42,392 bases of DNA from an uncultured Bacteroidales bacterium (GCA_900318175.1 ONJQ01000031.1:1-42392); one strand, 5' to 3'. Counted from the first letter of the stretch, positions 33,128 to 41,880 are shown. Notes: generated by a model not told the origin, from the sequence alone. A program made the numbers and translations.

Positions 33128-33892
33128 ATGGAAATGAAACCGCTGTTCCTCATCACGAATGACGACGGGTACCAGTCGGCCGGTCTGCACCACCTGGTGC
33201 GGGTGGCGGAGGAACTGGGCGACGTTGTGGTGATGGCCCCCGATAGGAATGCCTCCGGTCTTAGCTCTTCGATTACTACGGGGCGTCCGCTGCGTGTGCG
33301 CGCAGTGGGAGGCGATGGGCAGCAGCTTTTCGCCTGCGACGGCACGCCAGCCGACTGTGTGAAGATGGGGCTGGAACATTTCTGTCCCCGTCGCCCTGAT
33401 CTGGTCCTCTCGGGCATCAATTACGGTAGCAATGCCTCCATCAACGTCATTTACAGCGGTACGATAGGTGCCGTGCTGGAAGCATGCCTTGACGGCTTTG
33501 CGTCCATCGGCTTCTCGGTCCTCAGCCACAGCGCTGAGACGGATTTCGAGGCCTGTGAACCCACCATACGCCACATCCTTCGTCAGGTCCTGTCACGTCC
33601 CCTTCCTGCGGGCGCAGGCCTGAATGTGAACATTCCCCGCTTACCGGCAGGGGAGATCAAGGGCATAAAGGTGTGCCGACAGGCCAAGGCATCATGGGTG
33701 GACAGCCTTGAGCGGCGCACGGACCCCTTGGGTCGTCCATACTGGTGGATGACCGGCAAGTTTGTCTGCGATGACCCCCGCGAGGACACTGACGAGTATG
33801 CACTCCGTCAGGGCTATGCCTCGGTGGTCCCCATCCGACCCGATTTCACGGACCTCTCCGCCTTGGAGACTATGCAATATCTTGAACTATGA
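33128..33892 (+). CDS. surE: 5'-nucleotidase SurE
   Basis: SurE is a metal-dependent phosphatase that removes 5' or 3' phosphates from nucleoside monophosphates in the cytoplasm. The metal-binding NDDG motif is at residues 11-14 and the LSGINYGSN segment with N98 completes the site, with YSGTIGAVLEAC following. The 254-residue length is normal. ATG at 33128 or 33134 are both possible starts. It lies 12 bases after the DUF4340 gene, and its stop overlaps the next start (ATGA), so it opens or continues an operon with lpxB. Confidence 0.97.
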   Translation: MEMKPLFLITNDDGYQSAGLHHLVRVAEELGDVVVMAPDRNASGLSSSITTGRPLRVRAVGGDGQQLFACDGTPADCVKMGLEHFCPRRPDLVLSGINYGSNASINVIYSGTIGAVLEACLDGFASIGFSVLSHSAETDFEACEPTIRHILRQVLSRPLPAGAGLNVNIPRLPAGEIKGIKVCRQAKASWVDSLERRTDPLGRPYWWMTGKFVCDDPREDTDEYALRQGYASVVPIRPDFTDLSALETMQYLEL

Positions 33893-34179
33893 AGAGACTA
33901 CTCAATAAAGACAGCGTGGCTGTGGGCATCATCGCTGCCCTGCTTTCCGAACTGCTCTGCGCGGTGGTTGTATGGCTTGTGCTGCTTTGCATCCATTATC
34001 CCGTTCTTGACCATTTGCGCTACTTTGCCGTCTGCTTCGTTCCCCCGGCATTGCTTCTGCGCTACTATGCCCATCTCAAAGAGTATCCCACCACCCTCAG
34101 GGCGGTCATCGTCACTTTGTTTGTCACCGTGGTGCTCTTTATGTGGGCCATGCTCAAATACAAATACATCACCCTCTGA
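33889..34179 (+). CDS. small membrane protein between surE and lpxB
   Basis: A 96-residue protein with hydrophobic segments at about 10-38, 45-62 and 70-88, probably three helices in the inner membrane. There is no recognisable family motif. It overlaps surE by four bases (ATGA) and is 18 bases from lpxB, so translation is coupled to surE and it is expressed with the lipid A gene. The tight packing and normal codon use support a real gene. A function related to lipid A or its transport is possible only by context. Confidence 0.85.
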   Translation: MKRLLNKDSVAVGIIAALLSELLCAVVVWLVLLCIHYPVLDHLRYFAVCFVPPALLLRYYAHLKEYPTTLRAVIVTLFVTVVLFMWAMLKYKYITL

Positions 34180-34197
34180 ACCTACACAACGAGAGAT

Positions 34198-35322
34198 ATG
34201 CGATACTACATCATAGCAGGCGAAGCTTCTGGCGACCTCCACGGGTCCAACCTGATGCGTGCCATCCTCAGGCAGGACCCGCAGGCGGAGTTCCGTTTTT
34301 GGGGAGGTGATGCCATGTCGGCGGTGGGCGGCAAGCCTGTGCGCCACATCCGCGACCTTGCCATCATGGGTTTTGTAGAGGTGGTGAAGAATCTCGGCAC
34401 CGTAACGCAGAACATCAACCTCTGCAAGCAGGACATCCTCCGTTTCCAGCCGGATGCCATCGTCTATATCGACTATCCGGGCTTCAACCTGCGTATTGCT
34501 CGTTTCGCCCACGCCCACGGATTCCTCAACGTCCACTATATCTCTCCGCAGCTCTGGGCCTGGAAGAAAGGTCGTATCAAGAGCATGCGGCGCGACCTTG
34601 ACTGCCTCTGCTATATCCTTCCCTTTGAGCAGGACTTCTATGCCCGCAACAATTTCCCCAAGGCGGTCTATGTGGGACACCCCTTGCTCGATGCCGTGGC
34701 GCAATTCAAGGAGCAGTCTGCTGCCGACCCGCTGCAGTCCTCTCCCTCGCGCCGACTTATAGCCCTGTTGCCTGGCAGCCGCAAACAGGAGTTGAAGCGT
34801 TCGCTGCCCCCCATGTTGCACGTCGCCCGCACCCATCCCGAGTGCGATTTTGTCATCGGCGGCATGACCCTTTTGGGCGACAACTTCTATTCCCCTTTCA
34901 TCAGCGACCTCCCCAACGTCAGGGTGGTCTACGACCAGACCTACCGCCTCCTCTCCTCGGCCTACGCTGCCCTTGTCTGCTCCGGCACTGCCACTCTCGA
35001 AACTGCCCTCTTCAACGTCCCGCAGGTGGTCTGCTATCGTGCCAATGCCGCCTCTGCCTCCATTGCCCGTGTGCTTATCGGTAACCGCATCAAGTATATC
35101 TCACTGCCCAATCTGATAGCCGACGCCCCAGTGGTAGTCGAACTCATCCAGCAGGACTTCACTGCCGAGAGGCTGGAACAGGAGTTCCGCCGCATTGTCG
35201 ACGATTCGAGCTACCGCCAGTCCGTCCTCGACGGCTATGCACGGGTCCACAACCTCCTCGGCAACGCAGGGGCCTCCGACCGCACCGCCGCCGAAATCAT
35301 CAAACGCATCCGCCGCAAATGA
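34198..35322 (+). CDS. lpxB: lipid-A-disaccharide synthase
   Basis: LpxB joins UDP-2,3-diacylglucosamine and lipid X to form lipid A disaccharide at the inner membrane, releasing UDP. The 374-residue length is normal for this GT-B enzyme (family GT19). Recognisable segments are the N-terminal MRYYIIAGEASGDLHG, IDYPGFNLRIA, ISPQLWAWKKGRI, VGHPLLD and LLPGSRKQEL. The 3' end overlaps the start of the SpoIID-like gene by four bases. No lpxA, lpxD or lpxK gene is in the window. Confidence 0.97.
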   Translation: MRYYIIAGEASGDLHGSNLMRAILRQDPQAEFRFWGGDAMSAVGGKPVRHIRDLAIMGFVEVVKNLGTVTQNINLCKQDILRFQPDAIVYIDYPGFNLRIARFAHAHGFLNVHYISPQLWAWKKGRIKSMRRDLDCLCYILPFEQDFYARNNFPKAVYVGHPLLDAVAQFKEQSAADPLQSSPSRRLIALLPGSRKQELKRSLPPMLHVARTHPECDFVIGGMTLLGDNFYSPFISDLPNVRVVYDQTYRLLSSAYAALVCSGTATLETALFNVPQVVCYRANAASASIARVLIGNRIKYISLPNLIADAPVVVELIQQDFTAERLEQEFRRIVDDSSYRQSVLDGYARVHNLLGNAGASDRTAAEIIKRIRRK

Positions 35323-36644
35323 AACGCCTCCTTGCCATAGTCTGCCTTCTCTTCCTCGCCTTCAGCGCCTCTGCCGACCGCGTCAAGGTGCGTCTTTTCT
35401 CCAACAATTCCATCGACCTCATCAACATCTCCTTCGACCTTGGCAACTACGACATCTACGGTGCCGACTCCCTTCTCATCGAGGCCGCTGTGGGCAACGA
35501 CAAGTCCGTCGAGCTCATCCCCGACGGCCGCAAGGTACACGTCGTTATCAATGGCTACGACTATGGCACCCACGCCGCGGTCAATTTCCTCGCCACGGAC
35601 ACCGCTTGCATCCTCTGCCTCAATCCCCGCAACATCAAGCAGCGTACCTACGAGGGCAACCTCGTCGTCACCGTAGGCAAGAACGGTAAGCTGCAACTCA
35701 TCAACGATGTAGAGTTTGAGACCTACATAGCCGGCGTTGTCCAATCCGAAATCTACGGCGCCCAAACCGACATCTTCCGCGTGCAAGCCATCATCTCCCG
35801 CACGTGGGCCATGAAAAACATCAACAAGCACAAGTCCGAAGGCTACAACTTCTGCGACCAGGTGCATTGTCAAGCCTACCTCAACCGTTGCGTCCGTCCT
35901 GACATCATGCTCGGCACCATGATGAGCAGCGGCATGACCATTGTCGACAGCCTCGGCCACCTCATCGAAACTCCGTTCCACGCCAACAGTGGCGGCCAGA
36001 CAGCCAATTCCGAGGACGTGTGGCGTTCCGCTGTGCCTTACCTCCGCTCTGTGCCGGACACCTTCTCCTACCACATGCGCCAAAGCGAGTGGGTCAAAGT
36101 GGTCAGCGAGGACAAATGGCTCAACTATTTTGCCTCCAAACACAAGCTCGACACTCGTAACGACAGCATCCGCAACGAACTGCTCACTTTCAGCCAGTCC
36201 ACCCGCAAGGTGCGCATCTGTGGCGTACCCCTCACCCGTGTGCGTACCGACTTCCAGCTCCGTTCCACCTTCTTCTCCGTCCTCTACGATAGTGCTGCCC
36301 ACCGCATTACTCTCTCCGGCCATGGCTTTGGCCACGGCGTGGGGCTCAGTCAGGAAGGCACCATCCGCATGGTGGGCCTTGGCATCAGCTACGACAGCAT
36401 CATCCGCCACTACTACACCGGTGCCTCCATCGCCTACGACGAGACGCACCCTCACACTTACGTCGAGAACTACATCAACAAGATAGCACAAATTATCGAG
36501 GAGGACAAAATCGCCGCCACCCGTTCCACCAAGAAGGACGATTGGCTGGGCCGACTCTTCCGCCTCCGCGACCGCGAGGAGCGCGAAGAAATTTATACCC
36601 CCGACGACGACCAGTTGGAACAAGACTGGCTCTATGATTGGTAA
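35319..36644 (+). CDS. SpoIID/LytB-domain protein
   Basis: A 441-residue exported protein with a signal peptide (about 1-19). SpoIID is a lytic transglycosylase that acts on denuded glycan strands in spore formers; non-sporulating bacteria carry related proteins thought to act on peptidoglycan. The core is present: FETYIAGVVQSEIYG with the likely catalytic E144, VQAIISRTWAM, then GHGFGHGVGLSQEG and the region up to HYYTGAS (about residue 375). The last 50 residues are highly charged and probably disordered. It overlaps lpxB by four bases, so a periplasmic cell wall enzyme is coupled to lipid A synthesis. Confidence 0.9.
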   Translation: MKRLLAIVCLLFLAFSASADRVKVRLFSNNSIDLINISFDLGNYDIYGADSLLIEAAVGNDKSVELIPDGRKVHVVINGYDYGTHAAVNFLATDTACILCLNPRNIKQRTYEGNLVVTVGKNGKLQLINDVEFETYIAGVVQSEIYGAQTDIFRVQAIISRTWAMKNINKHKSEGYNFCDQVHCQAYLNRCVRPDIMLGTMMSSGMTIVDSLGHLIETPFHANSGGQTANSEDVWRSAVPYLRSVPDTFSYHMRQSEWVKVVSEDKWLNYFASKHKLDTRNDSIRNELLTFSQSTRKVRICGVPLTRVRTDFQLRSTFFSVLYDSAAHRITLSGHGFGHGVGLSQEGTIRMVGLGISYDSIIRHYYTGASIAYDETHPHTYVENYINKIAQIIEEDKIAATRSTKKDDWLGRLFRLRDREEREEIYTPDDDQLEQDWLYDW

Positions 36645-36670
36645 CATATTAATTTTAAATACCCTGATAT

Positions 36671-37237
36671 ATGACAAAACGAATATCCCTTTTCTTAACC
36701 CTCGTCCTGCTGCTTGGTGGCATCATGCAAGCTCAACATGTGGAATGGAAAACCATAGAACAGGCTGCTAAGACCGATACCAAGGCTAACGCCAAGCTCT
36801 TCTTTGTCGACTTCTACACCTCTTGGTGCGGATGGTGCAAGAAGATGGACCGCGAAACCTTCGCCAACCCTGTTGTGGCCAAGATACTCAACACCTACTA
36901 CATCCCCGTCAAGTTCGATGCCGAGGGTCGTTCCGAGTTCTCTTGGCAGGGCACCAAGTACACCAACATTGCCACGGCTCCCGGTGCGCGCCCCTCCACC
37001 CACAGCTTTGCCAAGGCAGTGCTTGGCACCCAGATGGGCTTCCCCTCCTTTGGCCTTTTCAATTCCAATCAGTCCAAGCTCACCATCATTCAAGGCTATC
37101 AGTCTGCCGACGATTTCATCGTCATGCTTTGGTATTTTGCCTCCGGCGACAACCGCCGCTACCCCTTCGACAAGTACCAAAAGATTTTCGACAAGGAAAT
37201 CCGTCCAGTCATGAACCAGAAACTGGGAATCAATTAA
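36671..37237 (+). CDS. periplasmic thioredoxin-like protein
   Basis: A 188-residue exported protein with a signal peptide (about 1-22, ending MQAQ). A thioredoxin fold starts at about residue 30, with the redox motif CGWC at C53-C56 in FVDFYTSWCGWCKKMD. The cis-proline region is in FPSFGLF. Proteins of this type act as thiol reductases or carriers in the periplasm, but the partner is not known. The gene lies 26 bases after the SpoIID-like gene and 68 bases before ftsY. Confidence 0.9.
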   Translation: MTKRISLFLTLVLLLGGIMQAQHVEWKTIEQAAKTDTKANAKLFFVDFYTSWCGWCKKMDRETFANPVVAKILNTYYIPVKFDAEGRSEFSWQGTKYTNIATAPGARPSTHSFAKAVLGTQMGFPSFGLFNSNQSKLTIIQGYQSADDFIVMLWYFASGDNRRYPFDKYQKIFDKEIRPVMNQKLGIN

Positions 37238-37305
37238 TCGCTTCACCTTTGGTAACAGGCTATTGATGATTCTTGATTGTTAATCTTTAATTTCACTCGT
37301 TCACT

Positions 37306-38253
37306 ATGGGACTATTTAGCAGAAAAGAAAAGAAGCAGACCCTTGACCAGGGACTCAGCAAGACCAAAGAGAGCTTCTTTGCCAAGCTCTCTAAAACCAT
37401 ATTGGGCAAATCCACCGTCGACGATAGCGTCCTCGACAATCTCGAAGAGACCCTCATCACCTCCGACGTAGGTGTGGAAACAACCCTCAAAATTATCGAC
37501 AAACTGCAGGAGCGTATCCGTCGCGACAAATACATCAGCACTTCCGAGCTCAACTCCATCCTCCGGGCCGAGATTGCCACCCTGCTGCGCAAGCCCTCAG
37601 GCTCTTTCCCTGAGGATTTCGACTCCCCCTTGCCCGCCTCGCCCTACGTCATCCTTGTGGTTGGCGTCAATGGGGTGGGGAAGACCACTACCATTGCCAA
37701 GCTTGCCTATCAATACAAGCTTGCCGGGCGCAGCGTGGTCCTTGGGGCTGCCGACACTTTCCGTGCCGCCGCCGTCGAGCAGTTGCAGCTCTGGGCTGAC
37801 CGTGTGGGCGTACCCATCGTGCAGCAAGGCATGAATGCCGACCCTGCCTCCGTGGCCTACGACACCCTCCAGTCCGCCATCTCGCGCAAGGCCGACGTCG
37901 TCATCATCGATACCGCTGGCCGCCTCCACAACAAAGTGGGACTGATGAACGAACTGGGCAAAATCAAGAAGGTGATGCAGAAGCTCATGCCCGACGCGCC
38001 CCACGAGGTGCTCCTTGTCCTCGATGCCAGCACTGGTCAGAATGCCGTCGAACAGGCCCGCCAGTTTACCGCCGCTACCGATGTCAATGCCCTCGCCCTC
38101 ACCAAGCTGGACGGCACTGCCAAAGGCGGCGTAATTATCGGCATCAGCGACCAGTTCCAGATACCCGTCCGCTATATCGGCCTTGGCGAGAAGATGACCG
38201 ACCTCCAAATATTCAATGCCGACCAATTCGTCGACAGCCTCTTCGAACACTAA
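37306..38253 (+). CDS. ftsY: signal recognition particle receptor FtsY
   Basis: FtsY is the membrane receptor for the signal recognition particle and, with Ffh, hands nascent membrane proteins to the Sec translocon in a GTP-controlled cycle. The 315-residue protein has a short N-terminal region without the long acidic A domain of enterobacteria, an N domain of helices (about 20-105), and the G domain. The P-loop GVNGVGKTT is at 120-128. Further motifs are DTFRAAAVEQL, VVIIDTAGRL and LTKLDGTAKGG. The stop and the rimO start share one base (TAATG), so translation is coupled. Confidence 0.98.
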   Translation: MGLFSRKEKKQTLDQGLSKTKESFFAKLSKTILGKSTVDDSVLDNLEETLITSDVGVETTLKIIDKLQERIRRDKYISTSELNSILRAEIATLLRKPSGSFPEDFDSPLPASPYVILVVGVNGVGKTTTIAKLAYQYKLAGRSVVLGAADTFRAAAVEQLQLWADRVGVPIVQQGMNADPASVAYDTLQSAISRKADVVIIDTAGRLHNKVGLMNELGKIKKVMQKLMPDAPHEVLLVLDASTGQNAVEQARQFTAATDVNALALTKLDGTAKGGVIIGISDQFQIPVRYIGLGEKMTDLQIFNADQFVDSLFEH

Positions 38254-39608
38254 TGAAAATCAACATCATCACCCTCGGCTGTAGCAAGAATACTGTCGAC
38301 TCCGAAAATGTGGCGGGGCACTTGTGCTCGGCGGGCCACACCGTCTTCTTTGACCGCCCACGCAACGACTGCGACATTGTAATCCTCAACACCTGCGGCT
38401 TCATCGGCGACGCCAAGGAGGAGTCCGTCAACACCCTCCTTGCCCAGTTGCAGGCTGCAAGCAATTTCAACCGCCGTCACCATGCCGACGGCCGCCAGCG
38501 CACATTGATAGCCACAGGCTGCCTTGTGGAGCGCTACCGCGACCAGCTCCAGGCCGAACTGCCCCAAGTCTCCGCCTGGTTCGGCGTTCACCAATGGGAC
38601 GAACTTGTTGCTTACGTCAAGACTCTCGCAGGGCAGCAGACCCCTGCGGGACAGCGTCCCTCGGCAAAAGCCCCTTCCGCTTTGCCCTTCACCGCCGAAC
38701 GCACCCTCTCCACGCCGCGCCACTATGCCTACCTCAAAATTGCCGAGGGCTGCAACCGCCATTGCTCCTACTGTGCCATCCCCCTCATCCGTGGCCGACA
38801 CGTCTCGCGCCCCATCGACGAACTTGTCGACGAGGCCAGAAACCTTGTCGCCTCGGGCGTTAAAGAAATAATCATCATCGCGCAGGACACCACCTACTAT
38901 GGCCTTGACCTCTACGGTCGCCGCCGTTTGGGCGACCTCCTCAACCGGCTGGCCACTGAAAGCGGAGCCCCGTGGATACGCCTCCACTACACCTATCCCA
39001 CCGATTTTCCCCTCGACGCCATCCAGGCCATGCGCCAGCACTCCAACATCTGCAACTACATCGACATACCGCTGCAGCACATCAACAGCCGTCTGCTCCA
39101 TTCCATGCAGCGCGGCATTGACCGTGAGCAGACCCTTGCCCTTCTGGACCGTTTCCGCCAGCAGCTCCCCGATGTCAGCATCCGTACCACCCTCATCGTT
39201 GGCTATCCCGGCGAGAGCGAGTCCGAGTTCGAAGAGCTCAAGCAGTTTGTTGCCGATGCCCGCTTCGACCGCATGGGCTGTTTTGCCTATTCGCCCGAAG
39301 AGGGGACCCCTGCCGAATCCCTTGGCGACCCCGTCCCCGAAGAGGAGAAGCAGCGCCGCGTCGATGAGCTGATGGCCCTGCAACAGTCCATCTCGTTGCA
39401 GAAAAACCTCTCCCGCGTGGGCAGACAATATCAAGTTCTTGTCGACCGCCGCGAAGGCGACTATTATGTTGCCCGCACCGAATACGACAGCCCCGACATT
39501 GACGATGAGGTCCTCATCCCAGCCACCCGCCAGCTGCCGGTCGGCTCTTTCCAACAGGTGCTTGTCACCCAGGCCATGGAACACGACCTCCTGGCCAAAC
39601 TCCTGTAG
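38253..39608 (+). CDS. rimO: ribosomal protein S12 methylthiotransferase RimO
   Basis: RimO is a radical SAM enzyme that adds a methylthio group to a conserved aspartate of ribosomal protein S12. The N-terminal UPF0004 domain has the three cysteines that hold the auxiliary iron-sulfur cluster (C10, C48, C90). The radical SAM motif CNRHCSYC is at residues 167-174 (C167, C171, C174). The C-terminal 65 residues form the TRAM domain. The length, 451 residues, is slightly longer than typical (about 430-440), partly because of a linker near 125-145 rich in Gly, Gln and Pro. It is the last gene of the lpxB-ftsY stretch and is followed by a strong terminator. Confidence 0.97.
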   Translation: MKINIITLGCSKNTVDSENVAGHLCSAGHTVFFDRPRNDCDIVILNTCGFIGDAKEESVNTLLAQLQAASNFNRRHHADGRQRTLIATGCLVERYRDQLQAELPQVSAWFGVHQWDELVAYVKTLAGQQTPAGQRPSAKAPSALPFTAERTLSTPRHYAYLKIAEGCNRHCSYCAIPLIRGRHVSRPIDELVDEARNLVASGVKEIIIIAQDTTYYGLDLYGRRRLGDLLNRLATESGAPWIRLHYTYPTDFPLDAIQAMRQHSNICNYIDIPLQHINSRLLHSMQRGIDREQTLALLDRFRQQLPDVSIRTTLIVGYPGESESEFEELKQFVADARFDRMGCFAYSPEEGTPAESLGDPVPEEEKQRRVDELMALQQSISLQKNLSRVGRQYQVLVDRREGDYYVARTEYDSPDIDDEVLIPATRQLPVGSFQQVLVTQAMEHDLLAKLL

Positions 39609-39644
39609 CCCCATCCGCGCACACACCGTCCAACAGTTTTGATA

Positions 39645-39697
39645 ATAGGCAATTAATAATCAACAACCCGTGATTATTAGTTGCCTATAGTTTTTTA
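39645..39697 (+). terminator. terminator after rimO
   Basis: An 18-bp stem: ATAGGCAATTAATAATCA (39645-39662) with TGATTATTAGTTGCCTAT (39671-39688), one G-U pair, loop ACAACCCG, then a T6 tract. No other hairpin in the window is longer with so little mismatch. Confidence 0.93.
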
Positions 39698-39960
39698 TGT
39701 GCCATCCACAGCTCGCCCTTCCTTCGCTCCTTCTTATGCAGTTCTCTAACATTTCTCTAATATTTGTTCCTTTTTTCGAGGAACAACTGGCTTCCAAGTG
39801 TCCCGTCTCGGTCAGAGAAGGACACAACCTGCAGCTATGCTGAGTGAGGGTTGGGCGTAACCGGCTGCTTTGCAGCAACTATAATGTGAAGAAACGAGGC
39901 TGTTGAAATGCCGATTTTCCTGCAATAAAGTTAAAGAATGTTAAATCTATAACAATGTGC
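39698..39960. other. intergenic stretch between rimO and the ABC unit
   Basis: Contains the second copy of the dispersed repeat (39717-39771) and otherwise nothing recognisable. A 72-codon minus-strand ORF (39660-39878) runs through the terminator and the repeat and is not supported. Confidence 0.6.
39717..39771. repeat. dispersed intergenic repeat, copy 2
   Basis: Shares CTTCCTTCGCT, CAGTTCTCTAA and CTCTAATATTTGTTCCT, in that order, with 21383-21427. It contains the CTCTAA unit twice. Confidence 0.6.
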
Positions 39961-39990
39961 TTGCAGATTCGAAAAAGTGTCGTACCTTTG
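39961..39990 (+). promoter_or_regulatory. promoter of the ABC transporter unit
   Basis: TTG at 39961-39963 and TACCTTTG at 39983-39990 are 19 bases apart. The transcription start would fall about 7 bases downstream, inside the inverted repeat at 39992-40015. Confidence 0.87.
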
Positions 39991-39991
39991 C

Positions 39992-40015
39992 AGTGTATTA
40001 GTTAAGTAATACACT
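39992..40015. promoter_or_regulatory. GntR/YtrA-type operator
   Basis: A perfect inverted repeat with 9-bp arms, AGTGTATTA-N6-TAATACACT, overlaps the expected transcription start. It closely fits the YtrA-subfamily GntR operator (AGTGTA ... TACACT) that controls ABC transporter operons. A bound repressor would block transcription. No GntR-family gene is present next to it within the window. Confidence 0.8.
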
Positions 40016-40091
40016 ATGACAATAAAACGGATAAATTATTGGAATACAATAAATAATTGCAAAATAAGAATAATAAAAAACTGTAAGAATT

Positions 40092-40919
40092 ATGATAGAG
40101 ATTAGAAATTTGGATTTCTCCTACAAGAAAATGGCGGTGTTCCACAACATCAGCCTGACCTTTGCCCCGGGCAGCATTTATGGCTTGCTGGGCGAGAACG
40201 GCGTGGGCAAAACCACGTTGCTGAAACTGATTTGCGGACTGCAAAGTCCCCGACAAGGCACCTGCACCATTGATGGTCATGTCTGCTTTGAGCGTGAGCC
40301 GGAGATGTTGCAGAATATCGTTTTTCTGCCCGACGAGGTGACCATACCCGACAACGCCACACCGGCGGACTATGTGAAGGAGTTGGCACCTTTCTATCCC
40401 AAGTATGCCTACGGCACATTCCTGCACCTGATGCAGGAGATGGGGGTGGAGCCCGAAAAGAATTTCAAGGAGATGTCGTTCGGCCAGCAGAAAAAGTCGT
40501 TGATAGCTTGTGCCCTGTCGTTAGGGACGGACTATGTGCTGCTTGACGAGCCGACCAATGGGTTGGACATCCCTTCGAAGGCCGACTTCCGCACGCTGCT
40601 GTCCAAGCGCGCCACCGAAGGCACCACAATCATCATCTCCACCCATCAGGTGAAAGATGTGGAGAATCTGATTGACCCCATCATCATCCTGACGCACGAC
40701 GATGTGCTGTTGAACGCCACCATTGACCAGGTGACCCGCAAGTTGACCTTCTCGTACGACGTGGCACCTATCGACGGCGCCCTGTATACCGAGCAGATGC
40801 CCGGCGGCTGCATGAACGTGTGTGTGAACAACGACGGCAGCGAGAGCAAGGTGAACATCGAGGCTCTGTTCAACGCCGTGCTTCGCAACAAGAACTTGAT
40901 GAAAGAACTCTTCAAATAA
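40092..40919 (+). CDS. ABC transporter ATP-binding protein
   Basis: A 275-residue cytoplasmic ATPase subunit. Walker A GENGVGKTT is at residues 34-42, the signature is SFGQQ at 129-133 (a variant of LSGGQ), Walker B ends in LLDEP with D152 and E153, and the H-loop His is H185. The last 70 residues are a short C-terminal extension without a known domain. The next gene encodes an unrelated-looking integral membrane protein, so the two probably form one exporter. The operator upstream suggests YtrA-type control; YtrA-linked transporters in Gram-positives respond to cell wall antibiotics, but the substrate here is unknown. The start is the ATG at 40092, about 95 bases downstream of the expected transcription start. 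Confidence 0.94.
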   Translation: MIEIRNLDFSYKKMAVFHNISLTFAPGSIYGLLGENGVGKTTLLKLICGLQSPRQGTCTIDGHVCFEREPEMLQNIVFLPDEVTIPDNATPADYVKELAPFYPKYAYGTFLHLMQEMGVEPEKNFKEMSFGQQKKSLIACALSLGTDYVLLDEPTNGLDIPSKADFRTLLSKRATEGTTIIISTHQVKDVENLIDPIIILTHDDVLLNATIDQVTRKLTFSYDVAPIDGALYTEQMPGGCMNVCVNNDGSESKVNIEALFNAVLRNKNLMKELFK

Positions 40920-40980
40920 AGAATCGGATTACTCAGATTATTCGGATTGTTCAGAAAAAAACTATAAATAATAAACTGTT

Positions 40981-41838
40981 ATGAATAAGACATTTGATTG
41001 GTCCCGTTTTGGGAAATTGGTCCGTAAGGATTTCAGCAATATATGGCAGAATGCGGGTACATCGCTTCTGATTATTACCTTGTTGCCTTTGGCTGTGTGG
41101 CTGTTTTGGTGGGCACTCAGCGGAGTGAAGGATGTACCTGCAATATTGCCGGAGGTGCGCTGGGGCTTTATAGCTTGTGTGGTGTCTTTGGCCGTCATTG
41201 TGACCCCTTCGCGCATGTATCGCACCTGCAACCTACAGAAAGAGGGCATCTATTATGCCATGCTGCCAGCTTCGAAGCTGGAGAAGTATCTGAGCATGCT
41301 GCTTTTCACGGTGGTGATATGCCCGTTGCTCTGCTTATGTGGTAGTATTGTGCTTGACTATTTCCTGACGTTGTTGCCCTTTGGGTCGTACAACAAATGG
41401 CTGTGGCAGACCGACTATTTGGCCTCGGGTTTGGATTATTATAGAATGTTGGTGTCAGGCAATGTTCCCGATCTGGATTCAGAAGAATTGAGAGTGTTTG
41501 CCGAGGTGGTTACTCCGGGAAAGGTGGTGCTGTATGGTCTGGTGGCTTATTTGAGCTACGCGGCACTGTTCTTGTTCACCAACACAATCTTCAAGAAGCA
41601 TAAGGTGTTGCAAACCCTGTTGTGGACATGGCTTATTAGTTTTGTGCTGAACATCATCCTTACCCCCATTATGGGTGCGATGATGATGAACGGCAACTGG
41701 ATGGAGAGGATTCTTCACTCCGTTGACCCAGTGAGAGGTTTCAATATTGCTTATTGGGTCTCAACAGCATGGGGTATCCTGCTGACCGTGGTGTTCTTCT
41801 GGTGGACGGCTTACAGGCTGAAACGCATGAAATATTAG
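40981..41838 (+). CDS. ABC transporter membrane protein
   Basis: A 285-residue protein with six likely membrane segments (about 28-48, 57-77, 104-125, 178-200, 210-232 and 257-276) and short loops, separated by a 50-residue region after the third. It has no classic permease motif that I can name, but its position 61 bases after the ATPase gene, under the same operator, makes it the membrane partner. The N-terminal stretch FGKLVRKDFSNIW resembles the amphipathic start of ABC-2 type permeases. It is followed by a lipoprotein gene. Confidence 0.82.
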   Translation: MNKTFDWSRFGKLVRKDFSNIWQNAGTSLLIITLLPLAVWLFWWALSGVKDVPAILPEVRWGFIACVVSLAVIVTPSRMYRTCNLQKEGIYYAMLPASKLEKYLSMLLFTVVICPLLCLCGSIVLDYFLTLLPFGSYNKWLWQTDYLASGLDYYRMLVSGNVPDLDSEELRVFAEVVTPGKVVLYGLVAYLSYAALFLFTNTIFKKHKVLQTLLWTWLISFVLNIILTPIMGAMMMNGNWMERILHSVDPVRGFNIAYWVSTAWGILLTVVFFWWTAYRLKRMKY

Positions 41839-41880
41839 TCGGTTGAGAAAAGAATGTTGAAAATTGAAAAGCAAGAAATC

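Noticed and set aside
39660-39878. 72-codon minus-strand ORF after rimO
   Set aside because: It spans the rimO terminator and the dispersed repeat, with no recognisable protein pattern.
39962-40092. YtrA operator read as an intrinsic terminator or riboswitch hairpin
   Set aside because: The arms are AT-rich with no following T tract, and the site sits exactly at the expected transcription start, which fits an operator better.
40016-40105. 29-codon ORF between the operator and the ABC ATPase gene
   Set aside because: Very AT-rich with biased Asn/Ile/Lys content, and it overlaps the ATPase start; most likely untranslated leader.
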